Source: Microbacterium kunmingense
GTDB taxonomy: Bacteria; Actinomycetota; Actinomycetes; Actinomycetales; Microbacteriaceae
NCBI RefSeq assembly: GCF_023155745.1
Contig: NZ_JAKNUS010000001.1
Coordinates: forward strand, 248,001-312,000
DNA: 64,000 bases
Reading direction: 5' to 3'
The notes below the pieces were generated by a model. That model saw nothing but the letters and a program-made list of their open reading frames with translations. It did no database searches and was not told the DNA's origin. This document shows, piece by piece, positions 9,075 to 16,967 of this stretch. Within the stretch, counting starts at the first letter, position 1. Each line of letters begins with the position of its first letter. Both the position numbers and the translations under genes were made by a program.

Positions 9075-9165
9075 CGATCCGGCGGTCGCCGACGCATGCC
9101 CCCGCGGCGGCCTCCGGCCACCGCTCCCGCCAGACCCGATGCCAGCGTCGGCGACCGCCGGATCG
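9075..9165. repeat. 21-bp perfect inverted repeat between amidase and dihydropyrimidinase genes
   Basis: Arms at 9075-9095 and 9145-9165 match perfectly over 21 bases, with 49 bases between them. The structure fills the 208-base gap 9000-9207, which otherwise holds no reading frame of note. The long arms without a T tract suggest a repetitive extragenic element or an RNA-processing hairpin rather than a simple terminator. Confidence 0.8.
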
Positions 9166-9207
9166 CTCCGCTCGGATGCGCTTGAGTGCCGTCCATGTCG
9201 TCGCGGA

Positions 9208-10056
9208 TCAGGGGCGGGCGATCTTCGTGTAGGAGTCGGGGCGGCGGTCGCGATAGAACTGCCAGTCGTCGCGCATCTCGCGCACCATCTCCATGTCGAG
9301 GTCGCGCACGAGGATCTCCTCCTCGGTGCCCGAGCCGCGCTCGCCGACGAAGTTCCCCCGCGGGTCGATGACCTGGCTGGTGCCGTAGAAGTCCACGGCG
9401 AGGTCGCCGTACTCGTTGTCCTCGCGTCCCACGCGGTTGGGCTGCAGCACGAAGTAGCCGTTGGCGACCGCGGCCGCAGGCCCCTCGACCTCCCAGAGCC
9501 GGTTCGACAGGCCGGGCTTGGTGGCATTGGGGTTGAACACCATGTGCGCGTCGTTCAGGCCGAGTTCGCGCCACCCCTCCGGGAAGTGCCGGTCGTAGCA
9601 GATGTACATGCCGATCCGGCCGACAGCGCTGTCGAAGACGGGGTAGCCGAGGTTTCCCGGACGGAAGTAGAACTTCTCCCAGAACCGGTCGAGGTGGGGG
9701 AGGTGGTGCTTGCGGTACTTCCCGAGGATGGTGCCGTCGGCATCGACCAGCACCGCGGTGTTGTAGTACACGCCGGTCTCCGCCTCCTCGTAGATCGGGA
9801 GGACCATCACGGTGCCGAGCTCCTTGGCCACCGCGGCGAAGCGCTGCACGATCGGGCCGTCGGCGGCCTCGGCGAAGCGGTAGTACTTCTTGTCCTGCGT
9901 GATCCCGAAGTAGGGCCCGTAGAACAGCTCCTGGAAGCACACCACCTGTGCGCCCTGTGCGGCGGCATCCCGAGCGAAGCCCTCGTGCTTGTCGAGCATC
10001 GACTCCTTGTCGCCGGTCCAGGTGGTCTGTGTGATCGCTGCGCGCACCGTCGTCAT
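9208..10056 (-). CDS. Nitrilase-superfamily amidase, probable beta-ureidopropionase
   Basis: This 282-residue carbon-nitrogen hydrolase carries the complete catalytic triad Glu43 (FQELF), Lys116 (KYRKHHLP) and Cys153 (ICYDRHFPE). The sequence around the cysteine and the FNPNATKPGLS segment fit N-carbamoyl-beta-alanine amidohydrolases. It would hydrolyse the N-carbamoyl amino acid from dihydropyrimidinase to beta-alanine, CO2 and ammonia. It is the first gene of the minus-strand catabolic operon, with the divergent sensor kinase on the other side. N-carbamoylputrescine amidase is the main alternative, made less likely by the hydantoinase next door. Confidence 0.88.
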   Translation of the reverse strand: MTTVRAAITQTTWTGDKESMLDKHEGFARDAAAQGAQVVCFQELFYGPYFGITQDKKYYRFAEAADGPIVQRFAAVAKELGTVMVLPIYEEAETGVYYNTAVLVDADGTILGKYRKHHLPHLDRFWEKFYFRPGNLGYPVFDSAVGRIGMYICYDRHFPEGWRELGLNDAHMVFNPNATKPGLSNRLWEVEGPAAAVANGYFVLQPNRVGREDNEYGDLAVDFYGTSQVIDPRGNFVGERGSGTEEEILVRDLDMEMVREMRDDWQFYRDRRPDSYTKIARP

Positions 10057-10129
10057 CTACGCATCTCCATCCGTGTCGTCCAGTACTTCTTCGTGCTGAC
10101 GCCGACGGGGACCGGTGTCGGGACCGTCC

Positions 10130-10143
10130 GGTGAGTACTCACC
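10130..10143. promoter_or_regulatory. 14-bp perfect palindrome in the divergent intergenic region
   Basis: The palindrome GGTGAGTACTCACC lies 74-87 bases upstream of the amidase start, in the 247-base divergent gap 10057-10303. Its perfect symmetry and position suggest an operator for a dimeric regulator of the catabolic operon. The regulator is not encoded nearby in any obvious form. No convincing -35/-10 pair for the operon was found in this gap. Confidence 0.45.
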
Positions 10144-10291
10144 CCGTGGACTGATCCTTCTTCCCGGACGTTTCCCGCCGGTTTCGGCCTGTGTCCGGAC
10201 AGTAAAGCCTCGGGCCGCACGCCCACAAGGGGGGGGTGTCCGCGTCGCGGAGATACATCGGAGGGCGGATGCCACGCGGCATCCGCTCCTC

Positions 10292-10297
10292 TAGCGT
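10292..10297 (+). promoter_or_regulatory. -10 box TAGCGT of a probable leaderless transcript (sensor kinase)
   Basis: TAGCGT fits the actinobacterial TANNNT -10 consensus and ends 6 bases before the GTG at 10304. Transcription would therefore begin at the start codon. The kinase has no Shine-Dalgarno sequence, which agrees. Confidence 0.6.
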
Positions 10298-10303
10298 GAA
10301 ACG

Positions 10304-11482
10304 GTGTTCCGACCGCTTCGTCCCCTCCAGACCGCGACCGACATCGCGCTGGCGGCCGGCTTCTTCTTCGTCGCTGTCGTCTTCGAGCTGAACGCGGGTG
10401 TCGGGGTGCTCGGGCCACCCACCGGGACGCTGACCGTGCTCGGGGTCGTCGGTTACGTGCTGCTGTTCAGCGTGGCGCTGGGGTTCCGCCGGTTCTCGCC
10501 GGGGGTGGCGCTGGCGCTGGCGTGGGCGGGCGCTGTTCTGCAGATGAGCCTGCTGCGCGGGCCGAGCCTGGTCGACGTCGCGATCTTCGGCGTGCTCTAC
10601 GCCGCTGCCGCCTACGGGAGCGTCCGGGTGTTCTGGGCGGGGCTCGTCTCGGCAGTGACGGGCGCCGTCGTGATCACCCTCTACCTGTACCTGGGTCCGC
10701 TGTACTCGGGTCCGCTCGACCTGTCGGTGCTGCCCATCGCGGTGATCGTGCTCGGAGGAGCGACCTTCGCGCTGATGCTCGCCTGGACCTGCGGGGCGCT
10801 CGTGCGCACCGCGCGCCGCGCGCGGGAGAACCGGCTGGCCCAAGAGCGGGCCGAGGAGGAGGCGCGGTCGGAGTTCGAGCGCGCGCGGATCGCGCGCGAC
10901 ATGCACGACGTCGTGGCGCACTCGCTCGCGGTCGTCGTCGCGCAGGCCGACGGCGCGCGGTACGCGGCCGCGGCCGACCCGCAGGCGGCGACCGCCGCGC
11001 TCCAGACGATCGCGTCCACCGCGCGGGCGGCGCTCGCCGACGTGCGTCTGCTTCTCACCCAGCTGCGGCACAGCCAGGGCGATGGGCCGCAGCCGGGCCT
11101 CGCCGACCTCGAGGAGCTGTGGGCGCAGGTGCGCGCCGCCGGCGTCGACCTGCGCGTCGACATCGATCCCGCCCCGCCGGGCGAGCCGCCGGCATCCGTC
11201 CAGATCGCCGTCTATCGCATCCTGCAGGAGGCGCTGACGAACGCCCTCCGTCACGGGGAGGCGGGCGGCCCGGTCGATGTGCACCTGTCCTGGTGGGCGG
11301 ACCGCGTCGATCTCACCGTGCGCAACCCCGTCGCGGCTGGGTCGTCGGCGTCGACCCGCACGGGGCACGGGGTGATCGGCATGCGGGAGCGCGCGCAGCT
11401 CGCCGGCGGCGACTTCGCCGCGGCGGAGGAGTCGGGGTCGTTCGTGGTGCGGGCGTCGATCCCCGTGGAGGGGCGCGCATGA
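10304..11482 (+). CDS. Two-component sensor histidine kinase (NarL/DesK type)
   Basis: This 392-residue membrane kinase has four to five N-terminal hydrophobic segments within about residues 10-165, a short coiled stretch rich in Glu/Arg, a HisKA_3 dimerisation domain with phosphorylated His201 in DMHDVVAHS, and a C-terminal HATPase domain with QEALTNALRHG (N box) and GHGVIGMRERA (G box). There is no large extracellular sensor domain, so it probably senses a membrane-related signal. It phosphorylates the NarL-type regulator encoded at 11646. Start is GTG 10304, apparently leaderless. The ABC exporter further down is a plausible target, as with antibiotic-responsive systems. Confidence 0.92.
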   Translation: MFRPLRPLQTATDIALAAGFFFVAVVFELNAGVGVLGPPTGTLTVLGVVGYVLLFSVALGFRRFSPGVALALAWAGAVLQMSLLRGPSLVDVAIFGVLYAAAAYGSVRVFWAGLVSAVTGAVVITLYLYLGPLYSGPLDLSVLPIAVIVLGGATFALMLAWTCGALVRTARRARENRLAQERAEEEARSEFERARIARDMHDVVAHSLAVVVAQADGARYAAAADPQAATAALQTIASTARAALADVRLLLTQLRHSQGDGPQPGLADLEELWAQVRAAGVDLRVDIDPAPPGEPPASVQIAVYRILQEALTNALRHGEAGGPVDVHLSWWADRVDLTVRNPVAAGSSASTRTGHGVIGMRERAQLAGGDFAAAEESGSFVVRASIPVEGRA

Positions 11483-11649
11483 CCCGGGTGCGGCTGCGCA
11501 CTCGGCGGCCGGGCGCAACGGCTGCGTTCGCGCCGCCGCCGGGCGCAACCGCGGGTCTTCCGGGCGACACGCCGGGCCGCGTTGTCGGTGGGCGGCGTGT
11601 CGCCGCGGCGACCCGCTGTTGCGTCCGCATCAAGGGGGGAGAGCGATGA
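11479..11649 (+). CDS. Possible 56-residue Arg-rich coupling ORF between kinase and regulator
   Basis: An open frame begins with an ATG overlapping the kinase stop (ATGA) and ends with a TGA overlapping the regulator start (ATGA at 11646-11649). The product is rich in Arg, Gly and Ala, contains two copies of PGATA and has two Cys near the end. It resembles no family known to me. Open frames are common in GC-rich DNA, so it may be chance. The exact coupling at both ends is the only support, together with the fact that the 163-base gap is otherwise unexplained. Confidence 0.25.
   Translation: MTRVRLRTRRPGATAAFAPPPGATAGLPGDTPGRVVGGRRVAAATRCCVRIKGGER
11563..11604. repeat. 11-bp inverted repeat in the kinase-regulator gap
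   Basis: Arms GGCGACACGCC (11563-11573) and GGCGTGTCGCC (11594-11604) are perfectly complementary around a 20-base loop. Two copies of CCGGGCGCAAC lie just upstream. It may modulate the kinase-to-regulator expression ratio. Confidence 0.55.
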
Positions 11650-12284
11650 TCCGCGTCGTGCTCGTCGACGATCAGGCGCTCTTCCGGGCGGGGATCCGAA
11701 TGGTCGTCGACTCTCAGCCCGACCTCGAGGTGGTCGGCGAAGCCGCCGACGGGCGCGAGGCGCTGGCCGTCGTGCGCGCGGCGCGACCCGACGTGGTGCT
11801 GATGGATATCCGGATGCCGGTGATGGACGGCCTCGCCGCCACCGCCGAGTTGCTGGGCGACCCCGACCCGCCGCGCGTTGTCATGCTGACGACGTTCGAC
11901 CTCGACGAGGCGGCGGCGCGGGCGATCCGCGGGGGCGCGAGCGGATTCCTGCTGAAGGACGCCGATCCCGAGTTCCTCCTGGCCGCGATCCGCACCGTCC
12001 ACGCGGGGTCGGCGGTGATCGCGGCGTCGGCGACGCGAGATCTGTTCGCCCGATTCGCCGAGGCCGCGCCGCGGCCCGTGCCGCCGGCCTACGGCGAGCT
12101 CACCGAGCGCGAGCGGGAGATCTTCGCCCTCGCCGCGCGAGGTCTCTCGAACGCCGAGATCGCCGCGCGGGAGTACCTCTCCGAGGCGACGGTGAAGACG
12201 CACATCAGCCGCATCCTGACCAAGCTCGCCCTGCGCGATCGCGTGCAGCTGGTGGTCTTCGCCTTCGAGCACGGCCTCGCCTGA
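11646..12284 (+). CDS. NarL/LuxR-family response regulator
   Basis: This 212-residue regulator has an N-terminal receiver domain with acidic Asp8/Asp9, phosphoacceptor Asp54 (VLMDIRMP), the Thr of MLTTFD and Lys in FLLKDA. The C-terminal LuxR helix-turn-helix is at about residues 150-205, with LTEREREI and NAEIA..YLSEATVKTHISRIL. The start ATG 11646 is preceded by a strong purine-rich GGGGGGAGAG. It is the cognate partner of the upstream kinase and probably activates the exporter genes downstream. Confidence 0.95.
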   Translation: MIRVVLVDDQALFRAGIRMVVDSQPDLEVVGEAADGREALAVVRAARPDVVLMDIRMPVMDGLAATAELLGDPDPPRVVMLTTFDLDEAAARAIRGGASGFLLKDADPEFLLAAIRTVHAGSAVIAASATRDLFARFAEAAPRPVPPAYGELTEREREIFALAARGLSNAEIAAREYLSEATVKTHISRILTKLALRDRVQLVVFAFEHGLA

Positions 12285-12310
12285 GCGAACGGCCGTCCGC
12301 GGTCGCGGGG

Positions 12311-12596
12311 TGGGATCGAAGTGGCGGAGGTGGTCGCTGTGGGGCGTTCTCCCCGGCCATTTGTGCCACCTTGATGTCGGGGGTCCGATCCGGGTGGCGG
12401 AAGTGGTCGCTGTGGGGCGTTCTCCCCGACCATTTGTGCCACCTCGATGTAGGGGTGGGATCGAGGTGGCGGAGGTGGTCGCTGTGGGGCGTTCTCCCCG
12501 ACCATTTGTGCCACCTCGATGTAGGGGTGGGATCGAGGTGGCGGAGGTGGTCGCTGTGGGGCGTTCGGCCTGGCCATTTGTGCCACCTTGATGGGG
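12311..12596. repeat. Four tandem ~72-bp hairpin repeats
   Basis: Four near-identical units recur with 72-73 base spacing (the shared GTGGCGG starts at 12321, 12394, 12466 and 12538). In the best-conserved units ATCGAGGTGGC and its complement GCCACCTCGAT bracket a conserved core (GGTCGCTGTGGGGCG then CATTTGTGCC), so each unit can fold into a hairpin. The array fills most of the 415-base gap 12285-12699, which holds no credible gene. It follows the regulator and may also stop transcription. There are no unique spacers, so it is not a CRISPR. Confidence 0.9.
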
Positions 12597-12686
12597 GCCG
12601 TGAGAGGTGGCGACGCGGCCCCGCGTCATCCTTCCGATGTACACGGATCGGCCCCGGGGCCGACGCGCGAGCACCCCGTCGATTCC

Positions 12687-12692
12687 TAGCGT
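12687..12692 (+). promoter_or_regulatory. -10 box TAGCGT upstream of the exporter ATPase gene
   Basis: TAGCGT ends 7 bases before the ATG at 12700, matching the spacing expected for a leaderless or near-leaderless transcript. No Shine-Dalgarno sequence is present. Confidence 0.55.
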
Positions 12693-12699
12693 CGAAGGC

Positions 12700-13485
12700 A
12701 TGCACATCTCCTCCACCGACCTGGGCCTGGCCGCCCGGGTGCAGCAGCTGACCAAGACCTACGGCACGGGCGACAGCGCCGTGCGCGCGCTCGACGGCGT
12801 GACGATCGGCATCCGTCGCGGCGAGTTCACCGCGATCATGGGACCGTCGGGCTCGGGCAAGTCCACGCTCATGCACGTCATGGCGGGGCTCGACGCCCCC
12901 ACGTCGGGCCGCGCGTGGCTCGGCGACACCGAGATCACCGGGCTCACCGACCTCGAGCTCACCATCCTTCGCCGCCGCCGAGTCGGGTTCGTGTTCCAGG
13001 CGTTCAACCTGGTGCCGACCCTCGACGCGCTCGGCAACATCCTCCTGCCCTTCGACCTCGACGGACGGCGCCCGTCCGCCCTCGAACGCGCCCGCATCGA
13101 CCGGCTCGTCGACACGCTCGGCCTCACCTCGCGCCTCGGACACCGCCCGCACCAGCTCTCGGGCGGCCAGCAGCAGCGCGTCGCGATCGCACGCGCCCTG
13201 GCCACCGCCCCCGACGTGGTGTTCGCCGACGAGCCGACCGGCAACCTCGACTCCCGGAGCGGCCGGGAGGTGCTCCGCCTCCTCGCCGACGCCAGCCGCG
13301 AGCACGGTCAGTCGATCGCGATGGTCACCCACGACCCGGTCGCGGCGAGCCACGCCGACCGCGTCATCGTGCTCGGCGACGGCCGCATCGCGGCGGACAA
13401 GCCGCGACAGAGCGCAGAGGAGATCGCCGCGTTCCTCCTCGCCGGCGAACTGTCGGGCTCCGCATCCGCGCAGGTGACGGCATGA
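12700..13485 (+). CDS. ABC exporter ATP-binding protein (MacB/LolD type)
   Basis: This 261-residue ATPase has Walker [11 protein letters not shown]-loop [10 protein letters not shown], signature LSGGQQQR, Walker [13 protein letters not shown] and switch His VTHD. The EPTGNLDS sequence and the FtsX-like partner put it in the MacB/LolD/BceA branch, which drives mechanotransmission, lipoprotein release or peptide-antibiotic resistance rather than ordinary import. ATG 12700 is chosen over an upstream ATG (12607) because of the -10 box and the conserved [19 protein letters not shown] start. It overlaps the permease gene by four bases. Confidence 0.93.
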   Translation: MHISSTDLGLAARVQQLTKTYGTGDSAVRALDGVTIGIRRGEFTAIMGPSGSGKSTLMHVMAGLDAPTSGRAWLGDTEITGLTDLELTILRRRRVGFVFQAFNLVPTLDALGNILLPFDLDGRRPSALERARIDRLVDTLGLTSRLGHRPHQLSGGQQQRVAIARALATAPDVVFADEPTGNLDSRSGREVLRLLADASREHGQSIAMVTHDPVAASHADRVIVLGDGRIAADKPRQSAEEIAAFLLAGELSGSASAQVTA

Positions 13486-14951
13486 GCGCGCTCGCCCTCG
13501 CAGAGAGAACAGACCGGATGCCGCGGACCGCCGCCCCGCGAGGGGCATTCCTGCGCGAGCGCGGCATGGGCGCGAGCATCCTCGTCGCGGCGATCTCGAG
13601 CGCGTTCGGTGTGATCCTCGTGTCGGTCACCGGCTACCTCGCGGCGATCCTCCGCGCCGACCCCTACATCGGCGACAGCGGGACGCTGGCATTCGTGCTC
13701 AGCTTCCTCACCGTCATCCTCGTCGGTGTCGCCGTCTACGTCGCGGGCATCGTCACCGCGAACACCTTCGCCACGGTCATCGCCGGACGCACCCGGCAGA
13801 TCGCCCTGCTGCGCCTCATCGGCGCGTCGGCACGCGCGCAGCGCCAGGAGGTGGCCCGGCAGGGACTGGCCGTGGGCGTCATCGGCGCCCTCGCGGGGCT
13901 CATCGTCGGCACCGTAGTCGCCGCCGTGGGTGTGGCCGTCGGCACGGAACTGCTGGGGATCGAGGATGTCTCCTATGGGGTGGTCACGCCGGAACTTCTC
14001 GTGCCCGCCGTGATCGTGGCGCTCACGACCTGGGTCGCCGCGTGGGCCGGGTCTCGGCGCGTCCTGACCGTCACCCCCATGCAGGCGCTCGGGAGTGCCG
14101 TCGAGGCGACCCGCGACGAGGTCACCCGCCGAACCGGACGCAACATCACCTCCGTTGCGCTGTTCGCGGCCGGCGGGGCGCTCCTCGCCGCGGGAATCGT
14201 GCTCGGTCTCGTCTCACCGCTGGGTGTCGCGGTCGCCTTCCTCGGGGGCATCCTCTCCTTCACCGGGATCGCGCTCGGCGCGACCCTCCTCATGCCGCCC
14301 GTTCTGCGGCTGATCGGCCGCCTCTTCGGGGGGTCGGCGACCGCGCGGCTGGCTGCCGAGAATGCACTCCGCTACCCCGAGCGGTCGAGTCGCATGGCGA
14401 TCGGCGTCGTGATGGGCGTGACGCTCGTGACGATGTTCGCCGTGGCCATCGAGTCGACCAAGGCGGTGCTCACCGCGTCGGCGGGGGGAGAGCTGCCGAG
14501 CGAGATGGCGACGGTGCTCGACACCTTCGCCGCGGTGATGATGGTGCTCGTGGCGATCTCTGCGGTCATCGCCGCGGTGGGCCTGGTGAACCTGCTGACC
14601 CTCGGTGTCGTGCAGCGCCGTCGCGAGCTCGGGCTCCTCCGCGCGCTGGGCCTGACCGCCCCGCAGGTGCGGCGGGTCGTGCTGCTGGAGGCCGCGCACC
14701 TCACCATCGCCGCGCTCGCCACCGGGCTCGTGCTGGGGGTGGCGTACGGATGGGCGGGGGCCCAGTCGCTCCTCGGATCGGTGCCGGGCGACCCGAGCCT
14801 GCCGGCGGGGCCGACCCTCGTGTGGCCGGCCGTGCCGTTCCTGCCGGTGCTGATCGTGGTCGCGGCGACCGCGGCGCTCACCCTCATCGCCGCCGTGACC
14901 CCCACGCGCCTGGCAACCCGGGTCGCGCCGGTGGAGGCGCTCGCGGAGTGA
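13482..14951 (+). CDS. ABC exporter permease with two FtsX-like membrane halves
   Basis: This 489-residue permease has an N-terminal membrane segment (residues about 27-50), then an FtsX-like three-helix set ending near WVAAWAGSRRVLTVTPMQAL and a second set in the C-terminal third with RRRELGLLRALGLTAPQVRR. Such proteins work as dimers with a LolD-like ATPase. A TGA/ATG overlap (13482-13485) couples it to the ATPase. With the adjoining two-component system it resembles envelope-stress or antimicrobial-peptide resistance modules; that role is inferred. Confidence 0.9.
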   Translation: MSALALAERTDRMPRTAAPRGAFLRERGMGASILVAAISSAFGVILVSVTGYLAAILRADPYIGDSGTLAFVLSFLTVILVGVAVYVAGIVTANTFATVIAGRTRQIALLRLIGASARAQRQEVARQGLAVGVIGALAGLIVGTVVAAVGVAVGTELLGIEDVSYGVVTPELLVPAVIVALTTWVAAWAGSRRVLTVTPMQALGSAVEATRDEVTRRTGRNITSVALFAAGGALLAAGIVLGLVSPLGVAVAFLGGILSFTGIALGATLLMPPVLRLIGRLFGGSATARLAAENALRYPERSSRMAIGVVMGVTLVTMFAVAIESTKAVLTASAGGELPSEMATVLDTFAAVMMVLVAISAVIAAVGLVNLLTLGVVQRRRELGLLRALGLTAPQVRRVVLLEAAHLTIAALATGLVLGVAYGWAGAQSLLGSVPGDPSLPAGPTLVWPAVPFLPVLIVVAATAALTLIAAVTPTRLATRVAPVEALAE

Positions 14952-15021
14952 CGCGGGCGCCGCGGTCCTGCGGGGGCGCGCGGGCGGGTCCTGCGGGGGC
15001 GCGCTCGCCGGGCCGCTCGCC

Positions 15022-15102
15022 GACACACGGGAGGAGATCGACACACCGGAGGACGCGCCGCGGCGCAGCCGCCTCCCTCGTGTCGATCTCCTCCCGTGTG
15101 TC
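15022..15102. terminator. 23-bp inverted repeat between convergent genes, probable bidirectional terminator
   Basis: Arms at 15022-15044 and 15080-15102 pair perfectly over 23 bases. Inside lies a second element, the 12-bp palindrome GCGCCGCGGCGC. It separates the exporter permease (ending 14951) from the convergent SRPBCC gene (ending 15131). There is no T tract, so termination by structure alone is inferred from position. Confidence 0.7.
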
Positions 15103-15130
15103 TCCGAGTGAATGGGCTCGGCGCGGGACG

Positions 15131-15697
15131 TCAGGACGCGGGCGCCGCGTCCGATCCCGACGCGGGCGCCGCGTCCGATCCCGACGCGGGCGCCGCGTCC
15201 GCGGGCTCCGGATCGTGCGCCCACGTCGGGGCGAGCGCGCGGATGCGCGCCGCGCGCCACTGCCAGGCTGCCCACAGCCCCGGCCAGAGCACGGGAGCCG
15301 CCGCCCCGCCGATGACGAGACGGTCGCGCCACAGGGTCTTCGTCGGATCGCCCGGCGCGGGGGAGACCGCCATCTGGTGGTCCCACACGTCGAGGCTCGC
15401 GAGCGGCCCGGAGATCGGGATCCCGCTGTCGCGGAAGATGCGGATGGGGCCGTCCGGACCCTTCATCGTCCGATCGCTCGCGTGGATGATCTGCCGTCCG
15501 AGCGACACCCGACCGCCAAACCTCATCTCGACGCCGACCTCGGCGCCCGGCTCCCACGCGGTCGGCAGCTCGTCGGGGTCGAGGGGGGTCAGCTGCACGA
15601 GCGGGCCGTAGAGTTCCGCGACCGCGCGCGGGGAGTGCAGCGCCCGCCACGCGGCATCCGCATCGCAGTCGATGACGAGCTTCAGCATGATCCGCAT
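15131..15697 (-). CDS. SRPBCC-like protein with repeated Ala/Pro/Ser tail
   Basis: This 188-residue protein looks like a START/SRPBCC (polyketide cyclase/dehydrase-like) small-molecule binding fold, with beta-rich sequence MLKLVIDCDADAAWRALHS and a helix-grip pattern through about residue 150. The C-terminus is a low-complexity tail in which DAAPASGS is repeated, produced by an almost perfect 24-base direct repeat at about 15134-15204. Start is ATG 15697; an in-frame ATG three codons on is an alternative. Function unknown; no operon partner. Confidence 0.6.
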   Translation of the reverse strand: MRIMLKLVIDCDADAAWRALHSPRAVAELYGPLVQLTPLDPDELPTAWEPGAEVGVEMRFGGRVSLGRQIIHASDRTMKGPDGPIRIFRDSGIPISGPLASLDVWDHQMAVSPAPGDPTKTLWRDRLVIGGAAAPVLWPGLWAAWQWRAARIRALAPTWAHDPEPADAAPASGSDAAPASGSDAAPAS

Positions 15698-15737
15698 AGG
15701 CCCACTCTGTCATTCCGCGCCGGCGTGCTCGCCCGTT

Positions 15738-15743
15738 TAGGCT
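15738..15743 (+). promoter_or_regulatory. -10 box TAGGCT of a probable leaderless transcript
   Basis: TAGGCT fits TANNNT and ends 6 bases before the ATG at 15750. There is no Shine-Dalgarno sequence. Confidence 0.5.
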
Positions 15744-15749
15744 GACGGA

Positions 15750-16430
15750 ATGCCCGCGCCCTTCGATCAATCCCGCTACCAGGTGCGCCTGGACTGGGGG
15801 CTGGACGCCCTCGCGCGCCTCGCGCCCGCCGACGTTACGGTCGTCGTCGACGTGCTCCGCTTCTCCAGCACCGCGATCGACGTCGTCGACCGCGGCGAGG
15901 AGATGATGCTGGATGACACCGCCTTCGCCGTGTCACTGAACGGCGCCCGCGTCGCCGCCGCCGCCGCCGCAGCCGCGGGGCCCGAGCCGGTCGGCCTCCA
16001 CGCGGTCGAGGACGAACCCGCCGGCCCGATCGTCCTCCTCGCGGGTCTTCGCAACGCCTCCGCCGTCGCGCAGGCCATCGCCGACGAGCAGTCCAGGCGC
16101 GGCCGGCGCACCTCGGTCGCGGTCATCCCTGCGGGCGAGTTGGGTCACGGCGGGGCCCCGCTCCGCTTCGCCGTCGAAGACCTGCTCGGCGCGGGCGCCG
16201 TCATCGACGCCCTCGCCACGCGCGGGATCGATCACTCCTCACCCGAGGCCGCGACTGCGGGCGAGGCGTTCCGCGGCCTGCGCGGCGCGGTGCGTCACCT
16301 GCTCACCGCGAGCGGCTCGGGCCAGGAGCTCATCGAGAAAGACCTGCGGCCCGATGTCGTCCGCGCCGCCGAGGTCGACGCCTCAGATGCCGTGCCGGTG
16401 GTGCGCGGGGACCGCATCGCCCGACTCTGA
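15750..16430 (+). CDS. 2-phosphosulfolactate phosphatase (ComB) family protein
   Basis: This 226-residue protein carries the ComB-family landmarks: VVVDVLRFSSTAI near the N-terminus, LLAGLRNASAVAQAI, IPAGE, VEDLLGAGAVI and a C-terminal SGSGQELIEKDL. In methanogens ComB removes phosphate from 2-phosphosulfolactate in coenzyme M synthesis. Actinobacteria make no coenzyme M, so here the substrate is likely a sulfonate or another phosphate ester. Its last 48 bases overlap the convergent SprT-like gene. Family call good, substrate unknown. Confidence 0.8.
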   Translation: MPAPFDQSRYQVRLDWGLDALARLAPADVTVVVDVLRFSSTAIDVVDRGEEMMLDDTAFAVSLNGARVAAAAAAAAGPEPVGLHAVEDEPAGPIVLLAGLRNASAVAQAIADEQSRRGRRTSVAVIPAGELGHGGAPLRFAVEDLLGAGAVIDALATRGIDHSSPEAATAGEAFRGLRGAVRHLLTASGSGQELIEKDLRPDVVRAAEVDASDAVPVVRGDRIARL

Positions 16431-16937
16431 TCCGCCCGGACCGGCATCGGGTCGCGGTGTCAGCGCCGCGAGCCGCGTCGCGGCGGAGATCTCGCGCCGC
16501 GTCCAGGTGAACAGGTACCGGCGGTCGAACCGCGGTGCGCAGGCGACGCACGACGTCGCCCGCGGTGGTCGCCGGTGCCGGTAGGCCGTGTGCCCCGCGG
16601 GGCACACCCCCACCCAGGGCGCGAGTTCGACCGCGGTCTCACCGTCGTGGGTGGTGCCCCCGACGTACCCCAGCTCCCGCGCAATGCTCTTCCACTCCGC
16701 GCCGTGGCCCGCCGCGGGCCCCGCGAGGGCGTGGGCGACCTCGTGCAGGAGCATCTGGTGATTGGTGTCGTCGTCGTACCGCGCCGACAGGTAGCGCGAG
16801 ACGCTGATGCGCTTGCGGCGGAAGTCGCACAGGCCCGCGCGCCGCTTGGCGTTGTCGAAGCCGAAGGACCAGGAGGGATCGAGGTGCTGCCGGATCAGCG
16901 CGTTGGCCCAGACGCGCACACGTTCAGGTTCTGACAT
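16383..16937 (-). CDS. SprT-like zinc metallopeptidase-fold protein
   Basis: This 184-residue protein has a SprT-like zincin core, with His65-Glu66...His69 in LLHEVAHALAG, followed by a small zinc ribbon (VCPAGHTAY and a later SCVACAPRF). SprT/Spartan-like proteins are linked to DNA-protein crosslink repair or remain uncharacterised in bacteria. Its 3' end overlaps that of the ComB-family gene by 48 bases. A TACCGT box 7 bases before the ATG suggests a leaderless transcript. Confidence 0.85.
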   Translation of the reverse strand: MSEPERVRVWANALIRQHLDPSWSFGFDNAKRRAGLCDFRRKRISVSRYLSARYDDDTNHQMLLHEVAHALAGPAAGHGAEWKSIARELGYVGGTTHDGETAVELAPWVGVCPAGHTAYRHRRPPRATSCVACAPRFDRRYLFTWTRREISAATRLAALTPRPDAGPGGSESGDAVPAHHRHGI

Positions 16938-16944
16938 ACCCGAG

Positions 16945-16950
16945 ACGGTA
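16945..16950 (-). promoter_or_regulatory. -10 box TACCGT upstream of the SprT-like gene
   Basis: On the minus strand TACCGT ends 7 bases before the ATG at 16937, in the spacing of the other leaderless starts in this window. The match to consensus is modest. Confidence 0.35.
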
Positions 16951-16967
16951 GAACGTACCTACGACAC

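Noticed and set aside
12311..12596. CRISPR array
   Set aside because: The 72-bp units are contiguous and almost identical, with no unique spacers and no cas genes nearby.
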